Assembly (NCBI GenBank): GCA_964435475.1
Contig: CAYSZB010000050.1
Coordinates: forward strand, 1 to 17,215
Source: CAYSZB01 sp964435475
Lineage (GTDB): Bacteria; Chloroflexota; Anaerolineae; Anaerolineales; Anaerolineaceae
Length of the DNA: 17,215 nucleotides
Reading direction: 5' to 3'
The notes beneath the pieces were generated by a model. It did not search any database. It saw only the letters and a program-made list of their open reading frames with translations, and was not told the DNA's origin. The translations under genes were made by a program, and so were the position numbers. Positions 13,524 through 17,215 of this stretch are shown here, in pieces. The stretch's first letter is position 1. Every line of letters starts with the position of its first letter.

Positions 13524-13946
13524 TTATGATTTTTTCTCCTGCCACACCTCATGCCAGGGATGGGGCAGCAGGTCTTTCAGTTTGACGGCCTGGTCTGCGC
13601 CTAAAATGACCTCGGTGTGTTCGTAGTTTGCCTCGTCCACCTGGTAGATGAACTCACGGCACCTCCCGCAGGGCGGCAGAACCGTGTCCTCACCCCACAC
13701 GGCGACTATTCTGGCGATTTTGCTCTCCCCGGCGGTGATCATGGCGGCGATGGCGGCATGTTCAGCGCAAAAACCGATCCCGCTGCTGATGTCCATGCAC
13801 ACGCCGTAATACAGGTTGCCGCTGGTGGTGAGCAGCGCGCAGGCCACATCACCGGCGCTGTTGCCGTGCCCCAAATCCCTGGGTTTCAACACCGTGCGGG
13901 CTTTTTCGATCATTTCCTGGTTGGATAAAAATTTTTCCTTCATCAT
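13524..13946 (-). CDS. Cytidine/blasticidin-S deaminase-like protein
   Basis: A 140-residue zinc deaminase of the small tetrameric cytidine deaminase fold. The zinc and catalytic motifs are CAEHAA (Cys60, Glu62) and PCGRCRE (Cys93, Cys96). The segment NLYYGVCMDISSGIGFCAE and the end KLKDLLPHPW are as close to blasticidin-S deaminase as to housekeeping Cdd, so both pyrimidine salvage and drug inactivation are possible. ATG 13946 is chosen because AGGTGA lies 5 bases upstream, across the stop of the preceding acetyltransferase gene; ATG 13943 also fits, and a GTG at 13955 overlaps the ribosome-binding site. The genes on either side lie within 15 bases and share its strand. Confidence 0.88.
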   Translation of the reverse strand: MMKEKFLSNQEMIEKARTVLKPRDLGHGNSAGDVACALLTTSGNLYYGVCMDISSGIGFCAEHAAIAAMITAGESKIARIVAVWGEDTVLPPCGRCREFIYQVDEANYEHTEVILGADQAVKLKDLLPHPWHEVWQEKKS

Positions 13947-13955
13947 ATGGATCAC

Positions 13956-14864
13956 CTAAATCTGGTAATGAAACCACTGCTTATGCCAACACGGCCCCAG
14001 TTTTTCATAGAGCGCATTGGGTCCATCACTATACCCGGTAATGTAAGCCCGATCGATACCACTTTCTTTCAATCTCTGGAAACATTCACGGATCACGGCC
14101 TCAGCCAGCCCCTGCCTGCGATACTGTGAGTATGTGCGGACCTTTTCAATTTCAGCGACACGACTGCCCGGGTCACCATACCCAACACAGGTAGCCACAT
14201 GCGCCCCCTCCGGTGTGACGACTGAAAGGTCAAACTGTGGATCATATGCCGGGCTCATGCGTGATGAATTCAGCCTGGCAATGAGCGCATCGGTAAGTTT
14301 TTCGGGTTCCACATATCCTTCGAGTGAAAGCAGAGCCCTTGCGTGAAGGTCGGTGTTTTCAAGCATGTTAACGATCTTGAAACCGGCAGGTAATACGGCT
14401 TTGTTTTCATCCATAGAGGTCAGGTCATAGGCGCGTGTTGTTGCTGCAACCCCCGGGGTGGTGAACCCCCGTTGTTTGAGCCATGCCAGTTCCTCGGCCT
14501 GGAACTCGTGCACCTCGGTTTTCAAGCCCTGGTAAAGGGGTCGCCAATGGTCGATCGCCCATTCCAACATCTCGGGGTAAAGATGGATTTGATCGTGGCG
14601 GGTGATGATGAAGAAGATTTCATCACCATCCTCGTCGATCACGAACCCCAGCAGTTCCCCGGCAGCATCCAACCAGAGGTGGGCGTTATTGCTGAAATAT
14701 TCCGGGTTGGCTTTTCTCCCGTTCCACATGCTGAATTTCCAATCACCCAGCCGGCTGAACAGCCAGACAAAATGATCCCGCCTGACCAGGTATTCCTGTT
14801 GCAGGAAATGGTACATCCTCTCAAAATCATGCAAATTATCGTCAAATGCCCGGTGGGTGATCAT
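13956..14864 (-). CDS. GNAT family N-acetyltransferase (double domain)
   Basis: The protein has 302 residues, about twice a single GNAT domain. The C-terminal half holds the acetyl-CoA motif in VRTYSQYRRQGLAEAVI (R249-x-x-G252-x-A254), followed by a typical YSDGPNALYEKLG segment. The N-terminal half (1-150), with HLWLDAAGELLGFVIDEDGD, looks like a degenerate second domain without the R-x-x-G-x-A loop. Such tandem GNATs acetylate small amines or antibiotics, but no substrate is indicated. The start ATG is 3 bases after the stop of the histidine phosphatase gene and its own stop touches the deaminase ribosome-binding site, so the three are almost certainly co-transcribed. AGG 9 bases upstream is a weak ribosome-binding site, in line with coupling. 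Confidence 0.88.
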   Translation of the reverse strand: MITHRAFDDNLHDFERMYHFLQQEYLVRRDHFVWLFSRLGDWKFSMWNGRKANPEYFSNNAHLWLDAAGELLGFVIDEDGDEIFFIITRHDQIHLYPEMLEWAIDHWRPLYQGLKTEVHEFQAEELAWLKQRGFTTPGVAATTRAYDLTSMDENKAVLPAGFKIVNMLENTDLHARALLSLEGYVEPEKLTDALIARLNSSRMSPAYDPQFDLSVVTPEGAHVATCVGYGDPGSRVAEIEKVRTYSQYRRQGLAEAVIRECFQRLKESGIDRAYITGYSDGPNALYEKLGPCWHKQWFHYQI

Positions 14865-14867
14865 TGC

Positions 14868-15503
14868 TTATTGCCTGCGCTTAAGGTTATCGATCAGTTT
14901 GTAGTGGTTGTCACTCTGTAGTTCGATGACCACGAACTGGCAGTTCCTGGGGTTGCGCAGGTTCTCGAACTCCTCCACGCTCCAGTGGAACCAGCGCATC
15001 AGGAAAAGGCGCATGGCAAAGCCGTGCGTGACGATCAGCGCATTCTGCGGGTAATCCGGCTCCTGGAAGTCGCGGTGCATTGTCTCCAGGAAGGTGCTGA
15101 TGCGGTCATAGACATCCGCGCCCGATTCGCCATCCGGGATGCGGTAGTAAAAAGTGCTGAAATTGTCGCGCTGCTGGGAGATTTCCTCGTTCTGGTCTGT
15201 CGGCCGCAGGTGTCCCCAGTCCTGTTCCCTGAGGCGCGGGTCTTCAAAGACCTTGTCCACATTCCCGCCCAGGCTCAGGCTGATCTGCTGGTAGGTCTGG
15301 CGGGTGCGGGCATAGGGCGAGAGGTAGACGCGCACGCTCTCCCCACCGATCAGCTCTTTGAGCTGTAAGCCGGCTGTAAATGCCTGTTTTTCGCCTTCGG
15401 GGGTCAGGTTGAGGGCGTGGTCGGGGGTGGTGGCATAGCGTTCACGGTCGGCATTGCCTTCCGAGTTGCCATGGCGGATGAGGATTATTCGTTTGGGTCG
15501 CAT
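14868..15503 (-). CDS. Histidine phosphatase family protein
   Basis: A 211-residue cytoplasmic enzyme of the phosphoglycerate mutase-like (branch 1) superfamily. The phosphate pocket is seen as LIRHGNSEGN (Arg10, His11 the phosphorylated histidine), SPYARTRQT with Arg66 and Arg68, Glu93 in LREQDWG, and His160 in IVTHG. The second domain motif PDGESGADVYDR is typical of phosphatases acting on small phosphorylated metabolites. Exact substrate unknown. AAGGT 6 bases before the ATG supports the start. It is the first gene of the tightly packed minus-strand cluster, 88 bases downstream of the immunity-like gene. Confidence 0.9.
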   Translation of the reverse strand: MRPKRIILIRHGNSEGNADRERYATTPDHALNLTPEGEKQAFTAGLQLKELIGGESVRVYLSPYARTRQTYQQISLSLGGNVDKVFEDPRLREQDWGHLRPTDQNEEISQQRDNFSTFYYRIPDGESGADVYDRISTFLETMHRDFQEPDYPQNALIVTHGFAMRLFLMRWFHWSVEEFENLRNPRNCQFVVIELQSDNHYKLIDNLKRRQ

Positions 15504-15532
15504 TTTTTACCTTTTCCAGTTTTATCATCCCC

Positions 15533-15574
15533 AAGGGATGCATGTAATTATGCCACAAGGTCGGAAGGGATGCA
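15533..15574. promoter_or_regulatory. Direct repeats around a possible -10 box
   Basis: AAGGGATGCA occurs at 15533-15542 and 15565-15574, 32 bases apart or about three helical turns. Between them the minus strand reads TGGCATAAT (15547-15555), a possible extended -10 with CATAAT at 15547-15552. This could be the controlled promoter of the histidine phosphatase cluster. Evidence is sequence pattern only. Confidence 0.3.
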
Positions 15575-15591
15575 CGACCTGGTTCCCGCTA

Positions 15592-16077
15592 TCAAACCTT
15601 GAACTCGTACCTGTCGATAACGGAGAGAACCAGCTCGCGGATTTCATCAGGCAGGCAGGCGATCTGCCAACTGCGCTCATCTGCGTGTGCTTTGCTGCGG
15701 GCAGGAGCATCACAGGCAAGCCTCACTGCCAGCCGGGCATAGGCTGCCGCACCCAGGGCATGATCCCCCATGTGGGCGGTGGCAGCGGCATGGGCTGCCG
15801 AGCGGGCGGCTGACCTGGCGGCTTTATCAGGGCACTCCCGGGCGGCGGCATGGGCAGCGATGGCAGCTTTGCGCGCCTCACCAGCCCGTATCCTGCCGGA
15901 TGCCCATTCCCGGGCTGCCTGGATGGCTTGCCCGGGTCTTTCATCCCGGGTACCCGCTTGATCCAATAAATGTGCAACATGTTCAGCACAATCCGCCCCC
16001 CACTGTGCCAGGGACATTTGGGATTTGCGGGATAGCAAACCTCCCCTGTGTTCGGCAATAAAGCGTGGATCTCTCAT
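15592..16077 (-). CDS. Putative immunity protein (Imm5-like)
   Basis: A 161-residue Ala-rich, all-helical protein. The opening MRDPRFIAEHRGG, the central WGADCAEHV and the stretch ATAHMGDHALGAAAYA match my recollection of a widespread bacterial family annotated as putative immunity protein, related to polymorphic-toxin immunity domains. No toxin gene lies beside it in this window, so a true immunity role is unproven. No clear ribosome-binding site precedes the ATG. The gene is divergent from the VIT1-type transporter. It could be read through into the phosphatase cluster 88 bases downstream. Base and residue use (long GC-rich Ala runs) is somewhat different from its neighbours. Confidence 0.8.
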   Translation of the reverse strand: MRDPRFIAEHRGGLLSRKSQMSLAQWGADCAEHVAHLLDQAGTRDERPGQAIQAAREWASGRIRAGEARKAAIAAHAAARECPDKAARSAARSAAHAAATAHMGDHALGAAAYARLAVRLACDAPARSKAHADERSWQIACLPDEIRELVLSVIDRYEFKV

Positions 16078-16202
16078 ATAACGATTTGGCTGGTTGTCAG
16101 TAGTGGCTCAGTTTGCATTATCATACCCTCTTTTGGATGTTTTGCGGTAAGATACCATATCGGGGAAACAAACCAAAGGCCGAAACCCCATCGGAGGATA
16201 AG
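16078..16202. other. Divergent intergenic region
   Basis: It carries the transporter ribosome-binding site CGGAGG (16192-16197). No clear -35/-10 pair was found for either direction; GATAAT-like bases on the minus strand near 16117-16123 are the best candidate for the immunity-like gene. Confidence 0.4.
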
Positions 16203-17081
16203 ATGCTTGATGCAATGCAGTTGAAAAAGGTGCTGGCTTTCCAGAAAAATGAGATCACCGGGCACCTGATCTATAAAAAGGTCGCCAGCCGGATCAAGAA
16301 CGAGAATAATGCCCAGGCAGTGGGCAGGATGGCGGATGCCGAACTGGCACATTACCATTTCTGGCGCAATATCAGCCAGGTCGAGGTCAAGCCAAACCGC
16401 TGGAAGGTCTTTTTCTACACGCTGATGGCAAAGCTATTGGGCCTGACCTTTTCGATCAAGATGAGCGAAAAGGGTGAAAAAGTGGGTGCTTTGGAGTATG
16501 CAGAATTTGAGAGTGTCGTCCCCGGGGCAGCCCAGATCGGGCGCGATGAAGAGGCGCATGAAGAGACCCTGGTGAACATGCTGGATGAGGAATTCCTGTC
16601 GTATGTCGGGTCGATCGTTTTGGGGCTGAACGATGCCCTGGTGGAACTGACCGGCACGCTGGCGGGTTTGACCCTGGCGTTGCAAAGCAGTCAACTGGTG
16701 GCGATCAGCGGCTTGATCACCGGCATTGCGGCGGCTTTTTCGATGGCGGCGTCCGAGTACCTTTCATCGCGGGCGGAGAACAACCCCAAAGCCGCCCGCT
16801 CGGCCCTGTATACCGGCATTGCCTACTTGTTCACAGTCGCGCTGCTGATATTGCCGTATCTTTTGATCCCCCAGGGCGGCAACGGCATCTATATCAGCCT
16901 GGGGATCACCCTGCTGATCGCCGTGCTGATCATTTTCGGGTTTAATTATTACCTCTCGGTCGCCAAGGAGCTGAATTTCAAGAAACGCTTTTTGGAGATG
17001 TTTGCCATCAGCATGGGCGTGGCAGCATTCTCGTTCCTGGTCGGCCTGATCGTACGCAGTGTCTTCGGGATCGATGTGTAG
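16203..17081 (+). CDS. VIT1/CCC1-type metal transporter with N-terminal ferritin-like domain
   Basis: A 292-residue membrane protein, probably exporting or storing Fe2+ or Mn2+. Residues 1-130 form a ferritin/rubrerythrin-like helical domain with candidate metal ligands Glu17, Glu47 and His50 (AELAHYH), Glu98 or Glu101, and Glu116-Glu117 with His119 (RDEEAHEE). Residues 133-290 hold about five membrane helices with the VIT1 signatures GLNDALVELTGTLAGLTLAL and SMAASEYLSSRAEN, the latter just after helix two. The ferritin-like part may collect or oxidise iron before transport. ATG 16203 is chosen because GGAGG lies 5 bases upstream; an in-frame ATG at 16113 would add a poorly conserved stretch without a ribosome-binding site. 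It is the only plus-strand gene in this part of the window. Confidence 0.92.
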   Translation: MLDAMQLKKVLAFQKNEITGHLIYKKVASRIKNENNAQAVGRMADAELAHYHFWRNISQVEVKPNRWKVFFYTLMAKLLGLTFSIKMSEKGEKVGALEYAEFESVVPGAAQIGRDEEAHEETLVNMLDEEFLSYVGSIVLGLNDALVELTGTLAGLTLALQSSQLVAISGLITGIAAAFSMAASEYLSSRAENNPKAARSALYTGIAYLFTVALLILPYLLIPQGGNGIYISLGITLLIAVLIIFGFNYYLSVAKELNFKKRFLEMFAISMGVAAFSFLVGLIVRSVFGIDV

Positions 17082-17153
17082 ATAGGCGAGAAAGTTCGCA
17101 AAGATCGCACGTTCGCTGCACAAATACTCCTTCTGCGAAGTTGGTGCCCAGGC

Positions 17154-17186
17154 AACCCGTGTAGGTTGGGTTGAGGGTAAACATCA
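17154..17186 (+). repeat. GTAG-headed GTTGGGTT sequence, possible partial REP-like element
   Basis: GTAGGTTGGGTTGAGGG starts at 17161, and AACCC (17154-17158) can pair with GGGTT (17168-17172). It resembles GTAGGTTGGGTTGAG repeats I recall from other bacteria, but the expected second half is not seen before the window ends. Confidence 0.4.
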
Positions 17187-17215
17187 CGCTTATATGGGTG
17201 ACAGACAATGATCAC

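Noticed and set aside
17082..17150. Terminator after the VIT1-type transporter
   Set aside because: Only short inverted pieces (TTCGCA/TGCGAA) with no stable stem and no T-run.

Overview
The window looks like an environmental bacterial chromosome fragment, most likely from Chloroflexota, class Anaerolineae. That placement is an inference. It rests on the large secreted protein with non-cellulosomal dockerin and cohesin modules and a C-terminal IFLPLVIR tail, the intergenic GTAG-headed palindromes, the moderately GC-rich codon use, and the mix of housekeeping enzyme families. A run of 100 Ns flanked by an exact 55-bp duplication points to a scaffolded short-read (probably metagenome) assembly. 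No rRNA, tRNA, CRISPR array, insertion sequence or phage gene was seen.

Left part (1-5505). A truncated PLP-dependent lyase of the tryptophanase/tyrosine phenol-lyase family runs off the left edge on the minus strand. Next comes a CPBP intramembrane protease on the minus strand, with a terminator-like hairpin between the two. A divergent region with a nested palindrome leads to an aldo/keto reductase on the plus strand. This converges on a cytoplasmic M28-type metallopeptidase on the minus strand. A hemerythrin-like protein on the plus strand ends just before the assembly gap.

Centre (5606-10401). A 1269-residue exported protein dominates. Its order is signal peptide, type I dockerin-like module, seven ~50-residue repeats predicted to form a beta-propeller, a CARDB-like domain, two carboxypeptidase-regulatory-like domains, an unassigned Trp/Cys-containing region, and a cohesin-like module. 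Having both partners of a dockerin-cohesin pair on one chain suggests self-association or building of a surface scaffold. A THEP1-type NTPase follows, probably read from a leaderless transcript. Two REP-like palindromes headed by GTAG lie in the intergenic spaces.

Right part (10402-17081). Six closely packed minus-strand genes run histidine phosphatase, double GNAT acetyltransferase, cytidine/blasticidin-type deaminase, isochorismatase-like hydrolase, DinB-like protein and ABC exporter. Order and spacing fit one main transcript, with a possible internal promoter and operator before the ABC gene. Several of these families are common in drug resistance and detoxification. Upstream lies an orphan immunity-protein-like gene, divergent from a ferritin-like/VIT1 membrane metal transporter. 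A third GTAG-headed sequence lies near the right edge.
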